Of a stretch of DNA of 30,160 nt, positions 7,404 through 15,763 are shown in pieces. Below the pieces are notes generated by a model. It saw only the letters and a list, made by a program, of their open reading frames with translations, made no database searches and was not told the origin of the DNA. This DNA is from Gemmatimonadota bacterium (GTDB lineage: Bacteria > Gemmatimonadota > Gemmatimonadetes > Palauibacterales > Palauibacteraceae): the NCBI GenBank assembly GCA_023554435.1, contig JAMJQV010000268.1:1-30160 (forward strand). The letters are read 5' to 3'. Within the stretch, counting starts at the first letter, position 1; every line of letters begins with the position of its first letter. The translations under genes and the position numbers were made by a program.

Positions 7404-8722
7404 CCACCCTCTCCTTCGTACGCGTTCACCAGGACTGCCCCCGGGTAGTAGGTGTGAAGGATCTGCTCATAACTCTGGCCCGCACGCGCGCGGCCGATGG
7501 CTCCCCATTGACACATTCCGGCTCCGTGACCATAGCCGCGGCCCTGCAGCTCCACCAGACCGTCAGCGTGTTCCACAACCGAGAAATCAGTCGAATTGAG
7601 TATGCGGCCATCGTGCGGAAGTGCGCGTCGAATGTCGAGCCGGCTCAGAACGAGTTCCACCCCCGGCCCGCGGAAAGCCAGGTCCTTCACCCTGCCGCTC
7701 GGGGTACGTTCGACGACCTCCAGGCCCTCGATCCGCCCCAGTTCGCCTGACGACACCCTGAAGTGTGCTGCGAGACCCGCACGTGAGACCGAGTCGAGGT
7801 CGGTCGGTGACCACACCACGGACCATCGGTAGCGGGGAGATGCGGAGCAGTAGTCCGTTCCGCCGGGACTCCGATCGGCTACCGCCTGGAGATACGGAGC
7901 GGAAGGACGATCCATCACCTCCTCGACCGGCGCCGTCCGACCACCACACGTGGAATGGTAATACGCCCGAATGGGCCGTCCCTCGAACAGCAGGATCTGC
8001 CCCGCCGTCCGCCGTACCGCCCGGGTCGATTCGTCGCGCTCGGCCGCCATGCCCCCGTAGGCCTGATCGTCCACGGTGCCGAACAGGTCGAAGCCCTGGT
8101 CCAGTTGACCGCCGAGCTGGGCAACCGCGTACGTGCGGGCAGCGACGGCCTGAGCCTCGACCGCTGCCAGCTCGTCCGGCTCGCGCGGGCCGATTTCCAG
8201 TGGAACCACACCCAGGAGATAGTCTTCCAGCGGCAGCACGTTGATCGCGCTTACCCGGCCGTCGTTCGCGACTCGCAACTCGGCCGATCCCCGATACGGT
8301 CGCCCGGCGACGAATACGGCTGCGTCCGTGCTGGCGGGACGCACGCGAACGGAAGGGACCCCTGTGGGCGTATCGGAGAGGTCACCCTCCAGAAGCAGCG
8401 CAGAACCGTCCGCGCTGGCAACCAGGGTCCCGCCCGGTTCCACCTCGCCGGCAGGCTGACCGGTGAGGGCGTCCTCGAGCTTCAAGCCACCCGGCGAGGA
8501 CAGGGTAATGCTCGGCCGGTCGAGTGCGACGCCGACGCGGACGACCGGTCCACCACCAGCCCTTAACGTGGACGGGTTCCCTGGAATCTTGTGAGAAGTG
8601 ACGGGAGCGGGGGGCGCCGGCTCCAATCGGGCTTTCGAGGCGCCCAGGGGCAGACAGACGAGCAATACGAGGGCGGCCCGCCCGGGTCGGAACGCCCGAC
8701 GGGGCCGGGAGGCGGCGGTCAC
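7400..8722 (-). CDS. SpoIID/LytB domain protein (peptidoglycan-acting)
   Basis: The 440-aa product starts with a basic then hydrophobic stretch (about 10-29), consistent with an export signal. The SpoIID domain occupies about 145-430. It contains EDYLLGVVPLEI with the presumed catalytic Glu176, then AQAVAARTYA (190-199), the YYHSTCGG segment with His256 and Cys259, and a C-terminal GYGHGAGMCQWGA. In spore formers SpoIID is a lytic transglycosylase acting on denuded glycan. In non-sporulating diderms homologues are taken to remodel septal or cell-wall glycan (family knowledge plus inference). GTG at 8722 overlaps the rimO stop (GTGA), and the TGA overlaps the next ATG, so it is coupled on both sides. 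Confidence 0.85.
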   Translation of the reverse strand: MTAASRPRRAFRPGRAALVLLVCLPLGASKARLEPAPPAPVTSHKIPGNPSTLRAGGGPVVRVGVALDRPSITLSSPGGLKLEDALTGQPAGEVEPGGTLVASADGSALLLEGDLSDTPTGVPSVRVRPASTDAAVFVAGRPYRGSAELRVANDGRVSAINVLPLEDYLLGVVPLEIGPREPDELAAVEAQAVAARTYAVAQLGGQLDQGFDLFGTVDDQAYGGMAAERDESTRAVRRTAGQILLFEGRPIRAYYHSTCGGRTAPVEEVMDRPSAPYLQAVADRSPGGTDYCSASPRYRWSVVWSPTDLDSVSRAGLAAHFRVSSGELGRIEGLEVVERTPSGRVKDLAFRGPGVELVLSRLDIRRALPHDGRILNSTDFSVVEHADGLVELQGRGYGHGAGMCQWGAIGRARAGQSYEQILHTYYPGAVLVNAYEGEGG

Positions 8723-10113
8723 CGGCCCCAGACGGCTTCGAGGCCCAACGGAAGCACAGGAAGCGCTCGACGCTGGCCCGCGCCTGCACCGGCCGGTTTC
8801 CCGGTCGCTCTGATGATCCGATGCACGATACCGGTGAGGTCGTAGTCGTCTGCATCCACGATCTCGGCCTCGACAATCGTCCCGGCCGCCAGTCCAGCGG
8901 TGCCCTCGAGGATCGTCACGCCGTCCACGTCGTCGGCCTGGCCCCAGGTACGTGCCACCGGGGTCTCGCCTTCCTCGTCGACCAGCGCCTCGACGCGTCG
9001 TCCGATCGACGCCTGCAGGCGATCCGCGCTGATGGCGCGCTGCACCTCGAGAAGCTCCTCCAGCCTCTCGGTCCCCACACCATCCGGAAGGAACTCCCCC
9101 TCCATGCGCATCGCCCGCGTGCCGTCCTGCGGAGAGAAGGAGAACGCCCCGAGGCGATCGAACTCTACATCTTCGACGAAATTCAGGAGATCACGGAAAT
9201 CGTCTTCCGCCTCTCCCGGGAAGCCTACCATGACCGTCGTTCGGAGGGTGAGGTCCGGGATCGAGCTTCTCAGCCGCGCGATCTTCTCGCGCAGTCGGTC
9301 CTGTCGCTCGGGCCTCCGCATTCGTTCGAGCACGGCATCGCTGGCGTGCTGAATCGGCATGTCCAGGTAGGGGACGACTCTGCGCTCCGTAGCGATCAGA
9401 TCCACGAGCGGCTCGCGAAGACCCGCCGAGTAGATGTACAGGAGGCGAAACCACGGGATGCCGGTCTCATCGAGGAGCCGACGCAGGAGAGAACCGATAT
9501 CCGTCCCGTCCCGGAGGTCGCGACCGTAATGGGCGAGGTCCTGCGCCACCAGGTTGACCTCGACGGCCCCCTGTGCCTCGAGACGCTGCGCTTCGGCAAC
9601 CAGCCGATCCGCCTCGAACGACCGGTGCTTCCCCCTCCACAGAGGAATCGCGCAGAACGCGCACCCGTGATCGCAGCCCTCGCTGATCTTCAGGTAGCGG
9701 ACGTGCCGGCGATCGGTCAACGGAACGCGTTCGCCGGGGTGCGGCGTGCGATCGGGATCCAACAGGCCCAGGCGCTCCAGCTCCGGCACCAGCCGTTCCA
9801 TGTCCCGCAAGCCTACGAAGAGGTCCACCTCGGGAAGAGCGGGTTTCAGCTCGTCGCGGTACTGCTCGACCAGGCATCCGACTGCGACCACGGCCCGGCA
9901 GCGCCCGGCCTCCTTCAGGTGCCCCATCTGCAGCAGCGTCTCGATCGACTCCTCCTTCGCCGCATCGATGAACCCGCACGTGTTGACGAGGATCACCTCG
10001 GCCTCGGAGAGATCGGGGGTGTGGACCGCGCCCTTGTCCATCAGGACGGACAGCATTCGCTCGGAATCGACCGTGTTCTTGTCGCAGCCCAGGCTGACGA
10101 GACCTAGCTTCAT
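8719..10113 (-). CDS. rimO: Ribosomal protein S12 methylthiotransferase RimO
   Basis: RimO methylthiolates an Asp of ribosomal protein S12, using two 4Fe-4S clusters and SAM. The N-terminal UPF0004 domain shows Cys10, Cys46 and Cys80. The radical-SAM motif CDHGCAFC gives Cys147, Cys151 and Cys154. A TRAM domain closes the protein (about 375-440), followed by a short Ala/Gly-rich tail. ATG at 10113 is chosen because the protein then begins MKLGLVSLGCDKN, the typical RimO N-terminus. A longer in-frame extension would run back into the lolA-like gene and encodes only Arg-rich sequence. It begins 11 nt after the lolA-like stop. The 464 aa is slightly longer than typical (about 430-450). The LGCDKNTVDSE motif favours RimO over MiaB. 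Confidence 0.93.
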   Translation of the reverse strand: MKLGLVSLGCDKNTVDSERMLSVLMDKGAVHTPDLSEAEVILVNTCGFIDAAKEESIETLLQMGHLKEAGRCRAVVAVGCLVEQYRDELKPALPEVDLFVGLRDMERLVPELERLGLLDPDRTPHPGERVPLTDRRHVRYLKISEGCDHGCAFCAIPLWRGKHRSFEADRLVAEAQRLEAQGAVEVNLVAQDLAHYGRDLRDGTDIGSLLRRLLDETGIPWFRLLYIYSAGLREPLVDLIATERRVVPYLDMPIQHASDAVLERMRRPERQDRLREKIARLRSSIPDLTLRTTVMVGFPGEAEDDFRDLLNFVEDVEFDRLGAFSFSPQDGTRAMRMEGEFLPDGVGTERLEELLEVQRAISADRLQASIGRRVEALVDEEGETPVARTWGQADDVDGVTILEGTAGLAAGTIVEAEIVDADDYDLTGIVHRIIRATGKPAGAGAGQRRALPVLPLGLEAVWGR

Positions 10114-10124
10114 GGGCGGACCAT

Positions 10125-10844
10125 TCAGCCTTCGAACACGTCGGTGCCCTCGGGAGGCACGAACTCGAACACGGAGTCCGCGATCGACTCGTTCGGCCGG
10201 AGCTCGTCCAGGATGACGGTCCGAACCGTCTCGTTCTCCTCGAGAATCTCGAATCGGCGGACCAGGAACGACTCCTCGTCTACCCACACGCGAACGCGCC
10301 GATAGGGCGATTCACCCGTCGGAGTGAGGGCGATGCGCCAGGTCACGTGGTCCTTCACATCCTCCGTGCCCTCGAGCACCGCGTCGTAGCCCGACTCCGC
10401 TTCTTCGAAGATCCGGCCCTGCAGGTCGACCATGCCGGCGCCGGTCACGTTGGCATCGATGGCCGAGCGGATGACCTGTCCGGGGTGGGTGCTCGGGTAG
10501 TACAGCCACAGGAACTGCCCGTCGGCCACGATCACGTCGCCTTCCGGGTCCGTGAAGTCCATCTTGAAACGTCCTGGCCCCTTCTGGTACCACGATCCGC
10601 TTCCATCCCTGCGCCTGCCCAGCAGAGGGATCTCGATCGTCTGCTCGAACACGGCCTGCATCGAAGTGAGACCGTCATACACTTCCCGCGCCCGATCCAG
10701 CAGGACCTGGACGTCCGGCGCCGGTCCATCGATCTCCTGCGCCACAGCCTGGCCCGGAAGCGACAGCAGAGCGATCGTGGCCAGAGCCCGGCCCCGCCTG
10801 ACCTTCGGCGTGATTCTCGCTACCCTCTTCGGTTCCTGATCCAC
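10125..10844 (-). CDS. lolA: LolA-family outer-membrane lipoprotein carrier
   Basis: A 239-aa secreted protein. It has a basic N-region, the hydrophobic segment ALATIALLSLPGQAVA and cleavage near AVAQ. The LolA fold follows, with FEQTIEIPLLGRR, a GSWYQKGPGRFKMDF strand pair (LolA has G.F...P.rfrw), DGQFLWLYYP and a C-terminal DELRPNESI...FEF. LolA ferries lipoproteins across the periplasm from LolCDE to the outer membrane. GTG at 10844 is chosen because GGGAGG lies 4 nt upstream and it leaves a proper signal peptide. A longer frame would overlap ftsK. The ftsK-lolA order is also found in Escherichia coli and many other bacteria, which supports the call. Confidence 0.82.
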   Translation of the reverse strand: MDQEPKRVARITPKVRRGRALATIALLSLPGQAVAQEIDGPAPDVQVLLDRAREVYDGLTSMQAVFEQTIEIPLLGRRRDGSGSWYQKGPGRFKMDFTDPEGDVIVADGQFLWLYYPSTHPGQVIRSAIDANVTGAGMVDLQGRIFEEAESGYDAVLEGTEDVKDHVTWRIALTPTGESPYRRVRVWVDEESFLVRRFEILEENETVRTVILDELRPNESIADSVFEFVPPEGTDVFEG

Positions 10845-10890
10845 CTGTCCTCCCGGTTTCGGACTCCGTGACGAGTCGTTCGGTGCGTAT

Positions 10891-13284
10891 CTACCCGTCC
10901 GAGTCCGGCGCCGTTCCGAGGTTCCCATGTTCCGCAGCGGCCCCCTGCCCTTCCTCGTGGGTCATGCTCGATGCCTCCGCGGCCTCGGCCAGGAGATCAT
11001 CGCCTCGGAGCACCGAGTCCAACTGCACCAAAGAGATCAAGACCTCCCGCGGGCGCGATCCGTCCGGTGGTCCCAGCACACCTACGTCGTGAAGCTGGTC
11101 GATGATGCGCGCGGCTCTTCCATACCCGATCTTGAGGCGACGCTGCAACAGGCTCGTGGATCCCGCTCCGTTGTGGATGACGATCTCGGCCGCCTTGCGG
11201 AAGTGGGGATCCCAATCCGCCATCACCTCGTCGCTCACGTCGACCTGGCTGTCCTCCAGTTCGAGCTCACGTACTTCCTCGAGGATGTCCACTTCGTCCG
11301 CCACCTGCTCCAATTCCTGCTCGGCTCTCGCCGCGGCACGCTCCCGGTACCAGGCGATGAGTCGTTCGGTCTCGTGCGTGTCGATATAGGCGCCCTGGAT
11401 TCGGTGCGGGTCGGATTCGGCAGGCTCGAGGAACAACATGTCGCCGTTCCCCAGCAGGCTCTCCGCCCCATTCTGATCGATGATCGTACGGCTGTCGATC
11501 TTGGAGGCGACCCGGAACGCGATCCGGCACGGGAAGTTGGCTTTGATCAGCCCCGTGATCACGTTGACCGAGGGACGCTGGGTGGCGACCACGAGGTGAA
11601 TCCCTACGGCGCGGGCCTTCTGGGCGAGGATCGCCAGTGGAGTCTCGACCTCCCCCTGCACGGTCATCATCAGGTCGGCCAGCTCGTCGATGATCAGCAC
11701 GATATAGGGCAGAGTGCCCTCGTCCCACACTCCACTGCCCCAGCCCGCAGGACGCTCGAGTTCGTCTCCGGCGCGTATTCGCCGGTTGATCTCCACCAGG
11801 TTACGGCACGCGTTGGCTGACAGGAACTTGTAGCGCCGCCCCATTTCGTGGACCGTCCACCTGAGCACGGCAGCCGCATCGTTGTTGTCCGTTACGACCG
11901 GGTGCCGAAGGTGAGGCAGGTCATTGTACACGATCAGTTCGACCATCTTCGGGTCCACCATCAGGAGCCGAAGATCCCGCGGCGAGTACCGGTACACCAA
12001 GCTGGTGATGATCGTGTTGATGCACACCGACTTGCCCGACCCGGTGGCCCCCGCGATCAGGAGGTGAGGCATCTTCGCCAGGTCTGCCGTGTACGGGTCT
12101 CCTTCCAGGTCCCGCCCCAGGCCCAGGGGAAGCGCGCCCGGGTATTTCTGCCAACCGTCGGACTCGAGTATCTCGCGCAGCTGCACGATCTCGGGCTCGG
12201 GGTTCGGCACTTCGACGCCCACGGCGCCCCGTCCCGGAATCGGGGCGACAATGCGCAACGACGGCGCCTTCAGCGCCAGTGCCAGGTCATCCGCCAGGGC
12301 GGCGATCTGTCCGACCTTCACCCCTTCGGCCGGGATGACCTCGAACTGCGTGACCACCGGACCGGTCGTCCACCCGCCAATGGTGCATTCCACGCGGAAC
12401 GTGGCCAGCTTGTCCACCAGGATCTGACCCAGGCGTTCGAGCTGAACGCCAGCCAGGCCCGATCCCGTGCGGGTGGGGAGTTTCATGAGGTCGAGCGGCG
12501 GGAGTTCGTCGTCCGACGGATCACCGTATTCTGGCAGTTGGGGAACCGCACCAGTTGGATCCTCCGCCTCCTCGGCCGGCGACGGTTCTGGCTCGGGAGC
12601 GACTTCGTCCACCGGATCCGGTTCCTGCGGCGGGACCGGGCGTTCCCATAGAGATGGGTCCGGCCGCGCCGACGCCTCCCGGGCGCGCCATGCCGACCAC
12701 CACCCGGAAGCCACGGCGCCAGCCGCCCGAACGCCCTTCCACGTCCACCGGGCGAGCCAGCGCAGCGTCTGTCCAGCCAGCTCTGCGGCCCGGCGAGGAG
12801 ATACGCCCAGCGTGAGCACGACCAGGGCCGTAAGGAAGGCGCCCACGATGAGTTGCGCACCGACAGTCCCGAACGCGGTCGAAAGCGCACCCGCCGTCGC
12901 CGCACCCAACCATCCTGCTCCTGCCCCGATCCCTCCCAGGGCAGTGCCCAGGAACCACCAGCCGGCGGGCACGAACAGCATCGCCCCCACGGAAAGAACG
13001 GACCAGCGAATCGCGGACTTCTTCTCCACGATTCCGAAGCACCACAGAGCCCAGATGAACGCGGGAGCGGATACCAGAACGGACGCCACACCAAAGACGG
13101 TGTTGAGACCCTTGCTGAGGAGCTCGCCGGCGGGCCCGATCAGGTTGCCGGACTCAGCCCGGCCGGGGAGCATCTGGGGAACCAGCGCCAGCGCGATGAG
13201 GACGCCGAGCGCTACGAGCCCCACGCCGAGCGCCTCCCGGCGCTGCCGCTCGTTCACGGCCGCCGGCCCCTCGATGCCCGCCAC
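10891..13284 (-). CDS. ftsK: DNA translocase FtsK
   Basis: FtsK anchors at the septum and pumps DNA during chromosome segregation. With the GTG at 13284 the product is 797 aa. Four hydrophobic segments lie within about residues 18-165. A short Pro/Glu/Asp-rich linker (about 205-265) follows, much shorter than in E. coli. The RecA-like motor has Walker A GATGSGKS (412-419) and Walker B VLIIDELADLMM. The C-terminal winged-helix gamma domain reads STSLLQRRLKIGYGRAARI, the part that reads KOPS orientation signals. Alternative start: GTG at 13257, with GAGGGG 9 nt upstream. It follows accC by 10 nt. Confidence 0.93.
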   Translation of the reverse strand: MAGIEGPAAVNERQRREALGVGLVALGVLIALALVPQMLPGRAESGNLIGPAGELLSKGLNTVFGVASVLVSAPAFIWALWCFGIVEKKSAIRWSVLSVGAMLFVPAGWWFLGTALGGIGAGAGWLGAATAGALSTAFGTVGAQLIVGAFLTALVVLTLGVSPRRAAELAGQTLRWLARWTWKGVRAAGAVASGWWSAWRAREASARPDPSLWERPVPPQEPDPVDEVAPEPEPSPAEEAEDPTGAVPQLPEYGDPSDDELPPLDLMKLPTRTGSGLAGVQLERLGQILVDKLATFRVECTIGGWTTGPVVTQFEVIPAEGVKVGQIAALADDLALALKAPSLRIVAPIPGRGAVGVEVPNPEPEIVQLREILESDGWQKYPGALPLGLGRDLEGDPYTADLAKMPHLLIAGATGSGKSVCINTIITSLVYRYSPRDLRLLMVDPKMVELIVYNDLPHLRHPVVTDNNDAAAVLRWTVHEMGRRYKFLSANACRNLVEINRRIRAGDELERPAGWGSGVWDEGTLPYIVLIIDELADLMMTVQGEVETPLAILAQKARAVGIHLVVATQRPSVNVITGLIKANFPCRIAFRVASKIDSRTIIDQNGAESLLGNGDMLFLEPAESDPHRIQGAYIDTHETERLIAWYRERAAARAEQELEQVADEVDILEEVRELELEDSQVDVSDEVMADWDPHFRKAAEIVIHNGAGSTSLLQRRLKIGYGRAARIIDQLHDVGVLGPPDGSRPREVLISLVQLDSVLRGDDLLAEAAEASSMTHEEGQGAAAEHGNLGTAPDSDG

Positions 13285-13294
13285 CCGCTTGCCC

Positions 13295-14632
13295 TCACCC
13301 TTCCTCCCGCCATCGCTCCAGGAAGTGGGTATCGAACTCACCCGCCACGAAGTCGGGGTGCCGGAGCACCTCTCGCAGGAACGGAATGGTGGTCTTCACA
13401 CCCTCGATGATGAACTCCTCGAGGGCCTGGTACGCACGGCCCAATGCCTCGTCCCGTGTGCTTCCGTAGGCGATCAACTTGCCCAGAAGCGAGTCGTAGT
13501 AGGGCGGAACCGAGTACCCGGCGTAGACGTGCGTATCGATGCGGATTCCGGGTCCGCCGGGTGCGTGGAACGCGGTGATCTTCCCCGGGGAAGGCCGGAA
13601 GTCGTGCGCCGGGTCCTCCGCGTTGATGCGGCACTCGATCGCGTGACCCACCAGGGCGGGCGGCTCGCCGATGCGTTCGCCCGCGGCGGACCGGATCTGC
13701 TCCTTCACGAGATCCACACCCGTGACCATTTCGGTAACCGGATGCTCGACCTGGATCCGGGTGTTCATCTCCATGAAGAAGAACTCACCGCCGCCGGTGA
13801 GCAGGAACTCGACCGTTCCCGCGTTCGAGTAGTCGATCGCCCGACCCGCGGCAATGGCCGCATCTCCCATGGCTTGCCGCATCTCGGGCGTGATCGCCGG
13901 ACTCGGTGATTCCTCGATCAGCTTCTGATGACGCCGTTGGATGGAGCAATCCCGCTCGCCGAGGTGCACCAGGTTGCCGTGGCTGTCTCCCAGGACCTGG
14001 ATCTCGACGTGTCGGGGGCGTTGGACGAAGCGCTCGATGTAGACGCGCGCATCGTTGAACGCAGCGGAAGCCTCGTTCCTCGCCATCGTGAAGGTGTTCT
14101 CGATGACATCGGCCGACTCCGCCACCCGCATGCCCTTGCCGCCGCCACCGGCCGCGGCCTTGATGATCACCGGGTAGCCAATGCGCTCGGCCTCCGACCG
14201 GGCCGTTTCGACGTCGTCTACCGCGCCCTTTGACCCCGGAACGACCGGTACACCGGCCTCGATCATGGTCCGGCGAGCCTCTGCCTTGTCGCCCATGCGC
14301 CGGATCTGGTCGGCCGTCGGTCCGATGAACACGATCCCGCTGCGGTCGCAGATCTCCGCAAACTCGGCGTTCTCGGCCAGGAACCCGTATCCGGGGTGGA
14401 TGGCCTCGGCGCCCGTGATCTCGGCCGCGGCCACGATACGCGGGATATTCAGGTAGCTGTCACGGCCTGCGGGGGGGCCGATGCAGATGTCCTCGTCGGA
14501 AAACCGGACGTGCAGAGAGTCGCGGTCGGCCTCCGAGTAGACGGCTACCGTGCCGATACCCAACTCACGGCAGGCACGGATCACCCGCAGCGCGATCTCG
14601 CCCCGATTGGCGATCAGGATCTTATTGAACAC
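13295..14632 (-). CDS. accC: Acetyl-CoA carboxylase biotin carboxylase subunit
   Basis: AccC carboxylates the biotin on AccB using ATP and bicarbonate, the first half of malonyl-CoA synthesis. The protein begins FNKILIANRGEIALRVIRA, the standard AccC N-terminus, which fixes the start at GTG 14632 and gives 445 aa, the normal length. Also visible are HPGYGFLAENAEFA, the ATP-grasp glycine-rich loop AAAGGGGKGM, and EMNTRIQVEHPVTE. Frame upstream of 14632 is Arg/Ser-rich and overlaps accB, so it is excluded. It sits 13 nt after accB. The carboxyltransferase genes accA and accD are not in the window. Confidence 0.96.
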   Translation of the reverse strand: MFNKILIANRGEIALRVIRACRELGIGTVAVYSEADRDSLHVRFSDEDICIGPPAGRDSYLNIPRIVAAAEITGAEAIHPGYGFLAENAEFAEICDRSGIVFIGPTADQIRRMGDKAEARRTMIEAGVPVVPGSKGAVDDVETARSEAERIGYPVIIKAAAGGGGKGMRVAESADVIENTFTMARNEASAAFNDARVYIERFVQRPRHVEIQVLGDSHGNLVHLGERDCSIQRRHQKLIEESPSPAITPEMRQAMGDAAIAAGRAIDYSNAGTVEFLLTGGGEFFFMEMNTRIQVEHPVTEMVTGVDLVKEQIRSAAGERIGEPPALVGHAIECRINAEDPAHDFRPSPGKITAFHAPGGPGIRIDTHVYAGYSVPPYYDSLLGKLIAYGSTRDEALGRAYQALEEFIIEGVKTTIPFLREVLRHPDFVAGEFDTHFLERWREEG

Positions 14633-14645
14633 GCTTCGGACAGGC

Positions 14646-15131
14646 TCAGCTGGGGTCGATTCGGAACAGGACCTGGCCGAACTCGACCGGATCCGAGTTC
14701 TCAACGCAGATCTCCCGCACCGTGCCTGAGACTTCTGCCTCGAGCTCATTCATGAGCTTCATGGCCTCGAGGATGCACACGGTCTGGCCCTTCTCCACAC
14801 GGTCGCCAGGCTCGACGTACGGGGGTGCGTCCGGTGCCGGCGCCCGGTAGAACGTACCGACCATCGGCGAGTGGACTTCAACCAGGCCCGAGTCGGGCTC
14901 TTCCGCAGCCGCCGGTTCAGGAGCAGCCGCAGCCGCCGGCTGTGCCGGCGCGGGGCCAGGCGGAGCCGCCGGCATCGCCGAAGGCGAGGCCGCGCCGGCA
15001 GCCGCCGAAACGGTTACCGGAGGCGATTTCGCGATCCTGACACGAGTTCCGAACCGGGAGATCTCCAGCGAGTCGATCCCCGACCCGTCCACCATGTCGA
15101 TCAGACGCCGAATCCAGTCGAGGTCGATCAT
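14646..15131 (-). CDS. accB: Biotin carboxyl carrier protein of acetyl-CoA carboxylase
   Basis: The 161-aa protein has an N-terminal helical segment (DLDWIRRLIDMVDGSGIDSL), a Pro/Ala-rich flexible linker (about 37-80) and a C-terminal biotinyl domain. The domain contains VHSPMVGTFYRAPAPDAPPY and the biotin site EAMKLMNE, with Lys125 as the modified residue. This is the standard AccB architecture and length. Its ATG overlaps the efp stop by ATGA and accC follows directly, giving the common efp-accB-accC order. Confidence 0.96.
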   Translation of the reverse strand: MIDLDWIRRLIDMVDGSGIDSLEISRFGTRVRIAKSPPVTVSAAAGAASPSAMPAAPPGPAPAQPAAAAAPEPAAAEEPDSGLVEVHSPMVGTFYRAPAPDAPPYVEPGDRVEKGQTVCILEAMKLMNELEAEVSGTVREICVENSDPVEFGQVLFRIDPS

Positions 15132-15694
15132 CGGGTCACCCGTTCGAGGTATTTGTCAGTGGTTCGGTCAACCTTGATTACGTCCCCTTCATTGACGAAC
15201 AGTGGTACCTGCACCACCGCACCCGGGCCCAGCCGGGCCGGCTTGGTCGCCCCCTGCGCCGTATCTCCCCTCACGCCCGGTTCCGTCTCCACGACCGCCA
15301 GTTCGACGAATTGTGGCAGCTCGACCGCCAGCACGGCGCCGTCACGCGTCAGTCCCTCGCACTCCATGTTCTCTTCGAGATACGGTAACTGGTCCTCGCC
15401 CACGATGTCCGCGGAGAGGGGGGTCATCTCGTACGTTTCCATGTCCATGAAGTAGTACAGGCTGCCGTCCGTATACGAGTACTGGATCGGTCGCCTCAAG
15501 AGTCGGACTTCCGTGACCTTCTCTCCTGCCCTGAAGGTCTTGTCGACGACGCCGCCCGTGAGCACGGACTTGATCTTCGTACGAACGAAAGCTCCACCCT
15601 TGCCCGGCTTCACGTGCTGGAAGTACGTGATCTGGTAGAGCGTACCGTCCAGCTCGATCACCATTCCATTCCTGAAACTCGATGTATCTGCCAT
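15128..15694 (-). CDS. efp: Translation elongation factor P
   Basis: EF-P relieves ribosome stalling at polyproline. The 188-aa product has the three OB-like domains. The KOW-like first domain carries the loop HVKPGKGGAFVRTK, in which Lys32 is the position modified in lysine-type EF-Ps. The C-terminal domain ends GDVIKVDRTTDKYLERV, close to the family signature. ATG at 15694 gives the normal family length. A GTG at 15733 would add 13 non-conserved residues. Proline-rich proteins in this window (AccB linker, FtsK linker, LptD insertion, SpoIID) are plausible clients. No epmA or epmB is seen nearby, so the modification state is unknown. Confidence 0.95.
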   Translation of the reverse strand: MADTSSFRNGMVIELDGTLYQITYFQHVKPGKGGAFVRTKIKSVLTGGVVDKTFRAGEKVTEVRLLRRPIQYSYTDGSLYYFMDMETYEMTPLSADIVGEDQLPYLEENMECEGLTRDGAVLAVELPQFVELAVVETEPGVRGDTAQGATKPARLGPGAVVQVPLFVNEGDVIKVDRTTDKYLERVTR

Positions 15695-15735
15695 TCCAAG
15701 TCCAATTGACTGTTCGTCCTGCGCGCCGGCCACAC

Positions 15736-15762
15736 GCCGACACCCGCCTGTCGAGGGTCGGC
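15736..15762 (-). terminator. Hairpin between the pepP-like gene and efp
   Basis: GCCGAC (15736-15741) pairs with GTCGGC (15757-15762), and adjacent CCC/GGG can extend the stem through a one-base bulge. On the minus strand it lies just upstream of efp and beside the neighbouring gene's stop at 15764. There is no clear U-run, so it could be an attenuator or leader structure instead of a full terminator. Confidence 0.4.
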
Positions 15763-15763
15763 T

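Noticed and set aside
8821..10107. A 428-codon + strand frame opposite rimO
   Set aside because: It mirrors rimO, lacks any recognisable motif, and rimO has all six cluster cysteines and a TRAM domain.
10114..10287. N-terminal extension of rimO by 58 residues
   Set aside because: It overlaps the lolA-like gene and encodes Arg-rich sequence, and the internal ATG gives the canonical RimO start.
12467..13909. A 480-codon + strand frame spanning ftsK and accC
   Set aside because: It crosses two well-supported genes and encodes low-complexity Ser/Pro/Arg sequence.
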